Notes: a model not told the origin generated them from the letters alone. A stretch of 10,000 nt of DNA from Kiritimatiellota bacterium (GCA_008636095.1 VSJD01000085.1:1-10000); one strand, 5' to 3'. Positions 1-5,497 are shown, counted from the first letter of the stretch. Program-made: numbers and translations.

Positions 1-729
1 AATCCGCACGGGGAATTGGGCTGCTATTTCCCGACCGACAAACTGCAGGGATTTCTGCGGCGAGAGTCGCAAATAGGTCGGGCAGGGAGAAAGGACTTCC
101 ACGAAGCTGTAGCCTTTGCCGGCTACTTGGGACTGAAAGGCGGTTAACAGTGCCTTTTTAGTGGCGACCACGCCGGCATAGCCGTCAAGCGCGACCCGCT
201 CGATATAATAGGGCTGATCCAGCGTGTTCAATAATTCGCACATGCGGATTGGGCATCCCATGGTTGCCGGATGGCGCCCGGCCGGTGAAGTGGCGGTTTG
301 TTGGCCCACCAGCGTGGTTGGCGCCATCTGGCCGCCGGTCATGCCATAAACGGTGTTGTTGATAAAGATGACAGTAATCGGCTCGCCGCGATTGGCGGTG
401 TGGATGGTTTCGGTCATGCCGATGGCGGCCAGGTCGCCGTCTCCCTGGTAACTGAATACGATGCGGTCGGGCAGGGCACGCTTAATGCCCGTGGCGACCG
501 CGGGGGTCCGGCCATGCGCCGCCTCCGATATATCGCACTTAAGATAAAAATAGGCGAACACGGCGCACCCTACCGGCGCTACGCCGATCGTGCGCTCCCG
601 AATCTCCAGCTCATCCAGCACTTCGGCCAGCAGTTTATGAACGGTGCTGTGTCCGCAACCGGCACAGTAGTGCATGGCGGCATCAGTCAGCGAAGCCGGG
701 CGTTGATAAGTATTCTTGGGTGTTTTCAT
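1..729 (-). CDS. 2-oxoacid:ferredoxin oxidoreductase beta subunit, TPP-binding (partial, C-terminus beyond left edge)
   Basis: This is the thiamine-pyrophosphate subunit of a cytoplasmic enzyme that oxidatively decarboxylates a 2-oxoacid to an acyl-CoA and reduces ferredoxin. The frame is open for 243 codons from ATG at 729 to the window edge. Visible motifs are CAGCGH (residues 22-27, cluster and TPP region), a further Cys55, the Mg-TPP motif GDGD (96-99), and NNTVYGMTGGQ (124-134). The later GCPIRMCELL (158-167) resembles VOR/KOR small beta subunits of about 250 residues, so only a short tail should be missing. The start was chosen because homology begins soon after it, but no good Shine-Dalgarno lies upstream; an in-frame GTG lies two codons earlier. 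Ferredoxin and alpha genes lie upstream on the same strand, but a 504-bp gene-free spacer separates this gene from alpha. A gamma subunit would be expected beyond the left edge. Substrate preference (branched-chain versus other oxoacids) cannot be read with certainty. Confidence 0.93.
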   Translation of the reverse strand, partial: MKTPKNTYQRPASLTDAAMHYCAGCGHSTVHKLLAEVLDELEIRERTIGVAPVGCAVFAYFYLKCDISEAAHGRTPAVATGIKRALPDRIVFSYQGDGDLAAIGMTETIHTANRGEPITVIFINNTVYGMTGGQMAPTTLVGQQTATSPAGRHPATMGCPIRMCELLNTLDQPYYIERVALDGYAGVVATKKALLTAFQSQVAGKGYSFVEVLSPCPTYLRLSPQKSLQFVGREIAAQFPVRI

Positions 730-780
730 AAACACTGCTTTGTTTGCGGTCTCTCTCCCGGCAGTGTGGCGAATTCGGTT

Positions 781-899
781 CGCAAAAGACTGCGGCGATC
801 TTGGGCCGTCTGCGAGTTTCCCGACCTTGCACATACAAAAGTATAGCGCTACGGTCGGCGCACCCGCATCCAGCCCAAGCTTGCCTTGCTTTTTCGAAT
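781..899. repeat. Long imperfect hairpin A in the alpha-beta spacer
   Basis: This is a palindromic segment with nested stems: CTTGGGC (800-806) with GCCCAAG (873-879), TGCG (811-814) with CGCA (865-868), CCGACC (821-826) with GGTCGG (853-858), and ATAC (833-836) with GTAT (841-844) around an AAAA apex. The outer flanks (781-799 and 880-897) remain partly complementary. Its layout mirrors hairpin B (1121-1204), including CTTGC just before and AGCG just after the apex stem, although the stem bases differ. It lies 50-170 bp upstream of the beta start, so it would be transcribed in the oxidoreductase message. There is no U-tract typical of an intrinsic terminator. Its function is unknown; a REP-like repeat or a structured RNA segment are both possible. 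Confidence 0.7.
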
Positions 900-971
900 C
901 CGCCTCCGGCGGAAACCAAATTCGTCACACGGTGACATCCGCCTTCGCTAAGAAGCTACGGCGGATATGTC
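895..971. repeat. Cluster of short palindromes sharing TCCGCC/GGCGGA arms
   Basis: Three small hairpins lie back to back. The first is TCCGCC-TCC-GGCGGA (899-913), nested inside CGAAT (895-899) and ATTCG (920-924). The second is GTCAC-ACG-GTGAC (924-936). The third is GACA-TCCGCC (934-943) paired with GGCGGA-TA-TGTC (960-971). The same 6-bp arm pair thus occurs in two of the three. This stretch fills the gap between hairpin A and the 240-bp inverted-repeat element. No coding sequence or promoter is recognised. Confidence 0.6.
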
Positions 972-985
972 GCTTAGACCCCTAA

Positions 986-1225
986 CCTGATCTATTCATG
1001 AAAAACAGCAAAAGCAATATTAAATGTTGAAAACAAAGAGGATACACATATAGCGGAAAAAACATTTTTGAACCAAGACTTTTTTGCTGTTTTTCACCAA
1101 AAGTCACCGAAAGGTGCGCCGATTTTGCCGCATCTGCTTCGTTGCAAAGGGCTTGCGGTATACTTATACAGCGGCGCCCTTTGCGCCTTGCACCTGTGGC
1201 AAACTTGGCGCATGAATAGATCAGG
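986..1225. mobile_element. MITE-like 240-bp element with 15-bp terminal inverted repeats
   Basis: The ends are exact inverted repeats: CCTGATCTATTCATG (986-1000) and CATGAATAGATCAGG (1211-1225). CTAA directly flanks both sides (982-985 and 1226-1229), as a 4-bp target-site duplication would. Inside, a second perfect 15-bp inverted repeat pairs 999-1013 with 1082-1096, CACC-GAAA-GGTG forms a tetraloop hairpin (1105-1116), and long hairpin B fills 1121-1204. No reading frame for a transposase is present, so it would be non-autonomous. It begins 8 bp beyond the alpha stop codon and separates alpha from beta. An alternative is a conserved structured repeat that is not mobile; a 4-bp duplication could arise by chance. 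Confidence 0.65.
1121..1204. repeat. Long imperfect hairpin B inside the 240-bp element
   Basis: Nested stems are TTTGCC (1124-1129) with GGCAAA (1198-1203), TGC (1135-1137) with GCA (1190-1192), the perfect 9-bp GCAAAGGGC (1144-1152) with GCCCTTTGC (1176-1184), and GTATA (1158-1162) with TATAC (1165-1169) around a 2-nt apex. Short unpaired bulges lie between the stems at similar places to those in hairpin A. The segment is internal to the element bounded at 986 and 1225. No U-rich tail follows on either strand. Confidence 0.7.
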
Positions 1226-1233
1226 CTAAACCC

Positions 1234-2334
1234 TCAAACTGTTTTTCTATGTTTTTTCCCTGCTTGGGTCAGTTCGGTCAAGGCGTTCAACACATCGGTT
1301 TCGGTCGGCACCCGGCCGCCGGGATAACCGCTGAAATGGACCGGCGCCGCGCCGTTCACTGCCAACCGCACATCCTCGAGCATCTGGCCACAGTTCATTT
1401 CCACGACCAGCAAGGCCTTGACTTGGTGTGCCAGACGGGCCAAATGTTCATGCGGGAACGGCCACAGTGTAATGGGACGCACCAAGCCGGCCTTGATGCC
1501 CTGGGCGCGCGCCTTCCGGACTACCCCCTTACTGATCCGGGCGCAGGTGCCCCAGGCGGCGATCAGCCATTCACAATCCCTGGTTTCCGTTTCCTCCGCT
1601 TTCGTTTCGGCCGCGGTGATTCGGCGGTAGCAGTCCTGCAGTTCATAGTTATGTTTTTCCAATGCCCCTTCCTCCACGAAAAGCGAACGAATGCATTGGG
1701 GTGGTCGTCCCTTGGCGCCGGTCAGCGCCCACGGTTTGGGCAGGACCGGTGGCGGTGGATCTTCATGCAGTCGAATGGGTTCCATCATCTGGCCCACGCG
1801 CCCATCGGCCAGGATCATGACCGGGATGCGGTAATGGTCGGCCAGGCGGAACGCCTGCAGAGTCATATCGTGCATTTCCTGGACGGAAGCCGGCGCCAGT
1901 ACGATGATATGATAATCCCCGTGGCCGCCGCCCTTGGTGGCCTGGAAGTAATCACCCTGCGAGGGATCAATACTGCCCAGGCCCGGCCCGCCACGCTGGA
2001 CGTTGATAATCACGGCGGGCAATTGAGCGCCGGCCAGGTAGGAAATGCCCTCCTGCTTCAAGCTGATGCCTGGTGATGACGAACTGGTCATGGAGCGCAC
2101 CCCAGCCACGGAAGCCCCGAACACCATGCTGATGGCGGCCAGTTCGCTTTCGGCCTGGATGAACACGCGGCCGCGTTCCGGCATGTGCTTGGCCATGTAT
2201 GCCGTCAGCTCGTTTTGCGGGGTAATTGGATAGCCGAAATAGCACTGACAGCCGGCGCGGATGGCGGCCTCTGCGGCGGCTTCGTTACCCATCATGAGTA
2301 CACGGGAGAAAAAAGCGTCGTCAGGCTTTTTCAT
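1234..2334 (-). CDS. vorB: 2-oxoacid:ferredoxin oxidoreductase alpha subunit, VorB-type
   Basis: This 366-residue subunit binds the 2-oxoacid/CoA side of a ferredoxin-dependent oxidoreductase. The N-terminal pyrimidine-binding domain (about 12-190) has GNEAAAEAAIRAG, CYFGYPITPQNEL, QAESELAAI, the run ending SPGISLKQEGISYLAGAQLP, and GGGHGDYHIIVLAPASVQEM. The C-terminal domain (about 255-355) contains VVEMNCGQMLEDVRLAVNG and ends with a PGGRVPTETDVLNAL segment. This order and length match the VorB family (3-methyl-2-oxobutanoate:ferredoxin oxidoreductase) better than PorA; naming of the vor letters differs between databases. The ATG at 2334 overlaps the ferredoxin stop by 4 bp (ATGA), implying translational coupling, and no independent Shine-Dalgarno is evident. 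The hydrophilic stretch around 225-250, rich in Glu, Lys and Arg, links the domains. The enzyme probably serves amino-acid fermentation or branched-chain acyl-CoA formation; the exact substrate is inferred from family similarity only. Confidence 0.94.
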   Translation of the reverse strand: MKKPDDAFFSRVLMMGNEAAAEAAIRAGCQCYFGYPITPQNELTAYMAKHMPERGRVFIQAESELAAISMVFGASVAGVRSMTSSSSPGISLKQEGISYLAGAQLPAVIINVQRGGPGLGSIDPSQGDYFQATKGGGHGDYHIIVLAPASVQEMHDMTLQAFRLADHYRIPVMILADGRVGQMMEPIRLHEDPPPPVLPKPWALTGAKGRPPQCIRSLFVEEGALEKHNYELQDCYRRITAAETKAEETETRDCEWLIAAWGTCARISKGVVRKARAQGIKAGLVRPITLWPFPHEHLARLAHQVKALLVVEMNCGQMLEDVRLAVNGAAPVHFSGYPGGRVPTETDVLNALTELTQAGKKHRKTV

Positions 2335-2549
2335 GGTATATTCAGTATTTCAATGGCGGCCTCGGGGCACATCCGGGCACATTTCAGACAGCCCAGGCAC
2401 TCCTCCGTGCGCGCGGTTTCCGAAACATGATAGCCCTTGCGGTTCAGGGCGGCCGTCATGATCAGCAGGTGCCGGGGACATACGGGGATGCACAGTTCAC
2501 AGCCTTTGCACCGCTCCCGGTCGATGGATACACGTAAGTTGGTTTTCAT
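2331..2549 (-). CDS. 2x[4Fe-4S] ferredoxin-type subunit of the 2-oxoacid oxidoreductase
   Basis: This 72-residue protein has two classical cluster motifs: CKGCELCIPVCP (residues 14-25) and CLGCLKCARMCP (50-61). This is the delta-type subunit that wires the catalytic alpha/beta core to free ferredoxin in VOR/KOR enzymes. I chose ATG at 2549 because homology starts at once (MKTNLRVSIDRERCKGCELC). A TTG at 2591 would add 14 residues unlike the family and also lacks a ribosome site. It is the first gene of the minus-strand operon, overlaps alpha by 4 bp, and faces the divergent plus-strand genes across about 100 bp. No clear Shine-Dalgarno precedes the chosen start. Confidence 0.9.
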   Translation of the reverse strand: MKTNLRVSIDRERCKGCELCIPVCPRHLLIMTAALNRKGYHVSETARTEECLGCLKCARMCPEAAIEILNIP

Positions 2550-2567
2550 CGCGAGTCTGGGCTTTAA

Positions 2568-2595
2568 TTGATGCCATGATCGGCAAATCAATAAA
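2568..2595 (+). promoter_or_regulatory. Possible weak sigma-70 promoter in the divergent spacer
   Basis: TTGATG (2568-2573) and AATAAA (2590-2595) are separated by 16 bp, each matching 4 of 6 consensus bases. Transcription would begin near 2602, about 50 nt before the ATG at 2653. It lies in the 103-bp gap between the divergent ferredoxin and small-ORF starts. No convincing minus-strand promoter was found in the same gap. Confidence 0.3.
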
Positions 2596-2642
2596 AGTTT
2601 TGCACGAAATGGCAGGCGTGTCCAGAAAATTTACAAATGATG

Positions 2643-2648
2643 AAGGAG
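2643..2648 (+). promoter_or_regulatory. Strong Shine-Dalgarno for the 40-codon ORF
   Basis: AAGGAG lies 4 nt before the ATG at 2653. It is the best ribosome-binding site in this half of the window, whereas the DUF362 start at 2772 has none, so it probably serves both through translational coupling. Confidence 0.7.
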
Positions 2649-2652
2649 AACC

Positions 2653-2775
2653 ATGCAATCAGCGGCCATAATTAAAATTTACGCCGAACGTCCGGCGCTG
2701 TTGCGGTGTGACCGGAAATATGCAATACTTAATGGCTGTCTGGGCAAAATGATCGAAAACACAAAGACGCCATGA
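2653..2775 (+). CDS. Small 40-residue ORF translationally coupled to the DUF362 gene
   Basis: The ORF begins MQSAAIIKIYAERPALL and ends ENTKTP; I do not recognise a family. It has two cysteines (residues 19 and 29), several basic residues, no membrane helix and no signal peptide. Support for translation is the AAGGAG site 4 nt upstream of the ATG and the exact 4-bp ATGA overlap of its stop (2773-2775) with the ATG of the DUF362 gene (2772-2774), which itself lacks a ribosome site. It could be a small functional protein, a leader ORF that delivers ribosomes to the DUF362 start, or the remnant of a longer gene. Coding evidence beyond these signals is weak at this length. Confidence 0.55.
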   Translation: MQSAAIIKIYAERPALLRCDRKYAILNGCLGKMIENTKTP

Positions 2776-3677
2776 ATGCGCGTATCAGTCGCCGCCAATT
2801 TATGACCGGCCTGGCCGCCACGGCGGTCAGCAGTGTGTGCCTGCCGCGTATGGCGTGGGCGGCATCCGGATCCGGGCCCACGTCCACGATTTATGTGATA
2901 CACGGCTCCGATCCCGGCCGCATGCTCGCGGCGGGTATTGCCCGGCTGGGTGGATGGGGAAGCTTTGTGAAGCCGCGCCAAAACGTGGTGCTCAAGCTTA
3001 ACGCCGCCTGGGCTTCGTTGCCTGAACAGGGTGGGAATACGAGTCCTGCCTTGGTAGAGTGCTGTATCCAGGAGTGTTTGCGTTCCGGCGCCGCCGCAGT
3101 TGTGGTGCCTGAAAAGAGCTGTTCCTCCGCCAAAGACGCGTTTGAGCGCAGTGGCATCGGCGCGGCGGTCAAGCGCTCAGGCGGACGCATGTATTCGCCG
3201 GAGCGCCATCAGTTTCAGCGCGTGACCATTCCCCGTGGCGTCAATCTCAAGGAGGCGGACGTGGTCCGGGATGTGTTGGAAGCGCCCTGCCTGATCAATA
3301 TGCCGGTGGCCAAGACCCACGGTAGTTCGACCCTGACGCTTTCCATGAAAAACTGGATGGGCTCGGTATCCGACCGCGGGTATTGGCATGCGCACAACCT
3401 GCACCAGTGTATCGCTGATTTCAGCACCTTTATCAAGCCCTCGCTGATTATTGTGGATGCTCTTCGCATCATGACCACTCATGGACCCCAAGGACCCGGC
3501 AAGCTGGCCTATCCCAATCAGCTCATCTTCGGTACGGACCCGGTGGCGGTGGACGCTTATGCGGCGACACTGTTCGGCAAACAACCGTTTGATGTGCTTT
3601 ATATTAAACTGGCCCATGATATGGAAGTCGGATGCGGGGACTTGAAGCAAGTCCGGATTGTGCACGTTGATGCCTGA
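2772..3677 (+). CDS. Tat-exported DUF362 domain protein
   Basis: This 301-residue protein begins with a twin-arginine signal, SRRQFM (residues 6-11), then a hydrophobic stretch and an AWA cleavage site near residue 30, so the mature protein should fold in the cytoplasm and be exported. The body shows DUF362 hallmarks: NMPVAKTHGSSTLTLSMKN (176-194), His206/208, the IVDALRIMTTHGPQGPG segment (227-243), and GTDPVAVDAYAA (255-265). Many DUF362 proteins carry a ferredoxin domain; this one has no CxxCxxC motif. The family's reaction is not established. It is coupled to the 40-codon ORF upstream and followed after 38 bp by a membrane iron-sulfur protein, so it probably works with that electron-transfer protein outside the membrane. 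The Tat signal hints at a cofactor or a need for pre-folding, but no cofactor-binding motif is evident. Confidence 0.88.
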   Translation: MNARISRRQFMTGLAATAVSSVCLPRMAWAASGSGPTSTIYVIHGSDPGRMLAAGIARLGGWGSFVKPRQNVVLKLNAAWASLPEQGGNTSPALVECCIQECLRSGAAAVVVPEKSCSSAKDAFERSGIGAAVKRSGGRMYSPERHQFQRVTIPRGVNLKEADVVRDVLEAPCLINMPVAKTHGSSTLTLSMKNWMGSVSDRGYWHAHNLHQCIADFSTFIKPSLIIVDALRIMTTHGPQGPGKLAYPNQLIFGTDPVAVDAYAATLFGKQPFDVLYIKLAHDMEVGCGDLKQVRIVHVDA

Positions 3678-3699
3678 TTGGAAATAGAACTTAACTACT

Positions 3700-3729
3700 C
3701 TGAACAAGGTGTTCAGTGTTCGGTGTTCT
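3700..3729. repeat. Minimal heptad array with start-site hairpin
   Basis: GTGTTC occurs at 3709, 3716 and 3723, a strict 7-bp period. One inverted copy upstream makes a perfect hairpin, CTGAACA (3700-3706), loop AGG, TGTTCAG (3710-3716). The hairpin encloses the AAGG ribosome site (3706-3709) and reaches the proposed GTG start at 3716. The word GGTGTTC also occurs in the larger array at 7434-7489. It could be a small member of the same repeat family, or a chance translational hairpin. Confidence 0.55.
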
Positions 3730-5116
3730 GGCTCGCCCTATTCGCCAACGGCCTAAACGACAGCCCAGCGGCGTTCCTTTATCGCAATTGCGTATGCACC
3801 ATCAACGAACGATTCTCCGCATCGGTGTCTTAGCGCTGGCCGCGATCGCAAGTGTGCAGGTTTTTCCATGGCTTTCGGGCGCGGCCGTCTGGCCGGCCGC
3901 CAGTCCATTGCTTGCCATCTGCGTAGCGGTCGCGGTGCGCTCGGTCAGCCTGGTGTCTCTCATTGGCCTGCCTCTGTTGGCGTTGGCCCTGGTGCGTGGT
4001 CGCTGGTTTTGCCACCATTTGTGTCCGACGGGATACCTGCTGATTTTGGTCGATAAGTTTACCCGCCTCTGGCGGCGCCATAGGCGACCAGGGCTGGGCC
4101 GTCGACACCCCGTATCTATGCACCGCTTTCCGGTGCTCGGTCTGGGATTGTGTTTCGTGATGTTGGGAAGCGCGCTATCCGGATTTCCCCTGCTATTGAA
4201 TCTTGATCCGCTGGTCCAGTTTAACGGGTTTTTCAGTGTCTGGCGGAGTACGGACTGGACATGGGTGGCTGGATTGCCGGCCTTGAGTTTGATTATGCTC
4301 GGCCTGATCACGGCTATCTGGCCGCACCTTTGGTGCGAGCGGATATGTCCCCTGGGTGCCCTGCAGGCACTGCTGGGGATAGCCGGCAAGTTCTGCCGGC
4401 ATGTGATCGGGTGGAAACCAGAAACTCAGTCATCGGTGGGTGCCGCCCCAGTTTGCCATAATTCCCTTGCGGCGCCGGCAGGCAGAGGCGTTGCGGGGCG
4501 GCGTATGTTTCTGGCCTTGGTCTTTGGCGCCAGCCTGGGGTGGATGTTGAAACGGATGGGAACCTCTTGCCCTGGACCGGACGGGCCGATTCGCCCGCCA
4601 GGTGCCGTGACCGAACCTGTGTTATGGGGGCTTTGCTCGCGGTGCGGCAGTTGTATGCGCGCCTGTCCGGAAGGTATAATCATTCCCGACCTGGGAACCG
4701 GCGGACATGGAAGCTGGCTAACGCCCCGCCTGGATTTCAGCCAGCGCTACTGCAATGAATGGTGCCGGCTCTGCACGGGCGTCTGTCCGACGGGCACCAT
4801 TGGCCGTCTGTCGCTGGAAGCCAAACGGACTTTGTCCATTGGCACGGCCCGGGTGGATCGCACCCGCTGTCTGGCGTGGAACGAGGCACAGTATTGCATG
4901 GTGTGCCACGAATTCTGCTCTTACCAGGCCGTTCGGATTGTGGAGCATAACGGTGTCAATTGCCCGGAAGTGGATGAAGCCCTGTGCCGGGGGTGCGGGG
5001 CCTGCCAGAGCCACTGTCCGGCCGAACCAGTTCGTGCGATTGTGGTCCATGCCCATGTACAGGCGCCGGTGTCATGCCCCGATCCGCGCGTAAGCGCGCG
5101 GATCGGGAATGGTTGA
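3716..5116 (+). CDS. NapH-NapG-like fusion: membrane polyferredoxin electron-transfer protein
   Basis: The protein has 466 residues from a GTG start with AAGG 6 nt upstream; ATG at 3794 (residue 27) is the alternative start. The N-terminal half is NapH-like: helices at about 33-52, 62-93, 138-160 and 182-203, with CHHLCP (99-104) and CERICP (207-212) after helices two and four. Then GRRMFLALVFGASLGWMLKR (261-280) resembles a twin-arginine signal anchor. It is followed by IRPPGAVTE (292-300) and four cysteine clusters as in NapG/MauM: CSRCGSCMRACP (307-318), C346/C350/C353/C357, C385 with C394/C397/C401, and CRGCGACQSHCP (424-435). In nitrate reductase systems NapH and NapG are separate proteins passing quinol electrons outward; here they form one chain. 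It follows the DUF362 gene. No nap catalytic gene is near, so the acceptor is unknown. The last dozen residues are encoded by a palindrome and a heptad repeat. Confidence 0.87.
   Translation: MFGVLARPIRQRPKRQPSGVPLSQLRMHHQRTILRIGVLALAAIASVQVFPWLSGAAVWPAASPLLAICVAVAVRSVSLVSLIGLPLLALALVRGRWFCHHLCPTGYLLILVDKFTRLWRRHRRPGLGRRHPVSMHRFPVLGLGLCFVMLGSALSGFPLLLNLDPLVQFNGFFSVWRSTDWTWVAGLPALSLIMLGLITAIWPHLWCERICPLGALQALLGIAGKFCRHVIGWKPETQSSVGAAPVCHNSLAAPAGRGVAGRRMFLALVFGASLGWMLKRMGTSCPGPDGPIRPPGAVTEPVLWGLCSRCGSCMRACPEGIIIPDLGTGGHGSWLTPRLDFSQRYCNEWCRLCTGVCPTGTIGRLSLEAKRTLSIGTARVDRTRCLAWNEAQYCMVCHEFCSYQAVRIVEHNGVNCPEVDEALCRGCGACQSHCPAEPVRAIVVHAHVQAPVSCPDPRVSARIGNG
5078..5107. repeat. Perfect 13-bp hairpin across the 3' end of the NapH-NapG-like gene
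   Basis: CCCGATCCGCGCG (5078-5090) pairs perfectly with CGCGCGGATCGGG (5095-5107) around TAAG. It is inside the coding sequence, ending 6 bp before the stop codon, and runs directly into the heptad array starting at 5105. It lacks a following T-tract, so it is not a canonical intrinsic terminator, though it would block 3' exonucleases on the message. Confidence 0.75.
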
Positions 5117-5298
5117 TGGTTTATGGCTAATGGTTGATGCGGCCCAGATGAAACACGCTTAAACCCGGAGCGAAAGACTGTAGTTCGCGATCCATCAAGA
5201 CCCCCTTGAACTTACGTTACTGATCGAGGACTCGTGGTCCTGCGGCAAAACTCTGTGTGGCTCGATTCATGAACTATCGACCATTAGCCATCAACAAT
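5105..5298. repeat. Inverted heptad-array element between the NapH-NapG-like gene and the tRNA
   Basis: The left arm is five 7-bp words ending ATG (5105-5139; for example GTTGATG at 5112 and 5133, GCTAATG at 5126). The right arm is five words ending AT (5264-5298; for example CGACCAT at 5278, TAGCCAT at 5285) and is the reverse complement in type. ATGGCTAATGGT (5124-5135) matches inverted ACCATTAGCCAT (5280-5291). The 124 bp between the arms hold only small hairpins (GCGAA/TTCGC near 5170-5190, AGGAC/GTCCT near 5226-5240). The left arm supplies the TGA stop of the preceding gene. The stretch 5117-5342 contains no recognisable gene. Confidence 0.7.
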
Positions 5299-5342
5299 TA
5301 TCCGTGCGTCCTTACGTGCGTATTTGGGTCATGCAAAATAGA

Positions 5343-5370
5343 TTGACAACCACCCATCCGGCGGTATAAA
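5343..5370 (+). promoter_or_regulatory. Near-consensus sigma-70 promoter for tRNA-Thr and probably rpoD
   Basis: TTGACA (5343-5348, perfect) is followed after 16 bp by TATAAA (5365-5370, 5 of 6). The start of transcription would fall near 5377, about 24 nt before the mature tRNA. A direct repeat of CGTGCGT (5303-5309 and 5315-5321) lies just upstream of the -35 box and could be a factor-binding site. Confidence 0.82.
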
Positions 5371-5400
5371 CATGCAATCCGGTCATTTTGTTATTTTTCT

Positions 5401-5473
5401 GCCAACGTAGCTCAGTTGGTAGAGCAGCGCATTCGTAATGCGCAGGTCGTCGGTTCGACCCCGACCGTTGGCT
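5401..5473 (+). tRNA. tRNA-Thr (anticodon CGT)
   Basis: A complete cloverleaf can be drawn. The acceptor GCCAACG (5401-5407) pairs with CGTTGGC (5466-5472); the D stem is GCTC/GAGC; the anticodon stem GCGCA/TGCGC encloses loop TTCGTAA with anticodon CGT, reading ACG; the variable loop is AGGTC; and the T stem GTCGG/CCGAC encloses TTCGACC. The discriminator is T5473 and CCA is not encoded, so it must be added after transcription. The rpoD start lies 24 nt downstream with no separate promoter visible. Confidence 0.97.
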
Positions 5474-5497
5474 TGGGATTTTCACATCGTTGGACAT

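Noticed and set aside
298..846. A 182-codon plus-strand frame over the beta subunit and hairpin A
   Set aside because: Its first two thirds are antisense to the conserved TPP-binding motifs, and the rest runs through palindromic spacer.
781..1204. Integron attC sites
   Set aside because: The hairpins lack the conserved GTTRRRY/RYYYAAC simple sites, and there are no gene cassettes or integrase nearby.
1249..2076. A 275-codon plus-strand frame opposite the alpha subunit gene
   Set aside because: The minus strand encodes a full-length, well-conserved oxidoreductase subunit; the plus-strand product has no family features.
5078..5107. Intrinsic terminator after the NapH-NapG-like gene
   Set aside because: The stem is strong but lies within the coding sequence and is followed by AATGGTTG, not a T-tract.
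5140..5263. Riboswitch or small RNA between the heptad arms
   Set aside because: Only 5-bp stems are visible, with no recognised aptamer core and no promoter reading into it.
5105..5298. CRISPR array
   Set aside because: The units are 7 bp, contiguous, degenerate and inverted between the arms; there are no 25-40 bp repeats or spacers and no cas gene.
5438..5497. Earlier in-frame start for rpoD
   Set aside because: The start lies inside the tRNA-Thr anticodon arm, so those codons serve the tRNA; ATG 5498 is the first start outside it.
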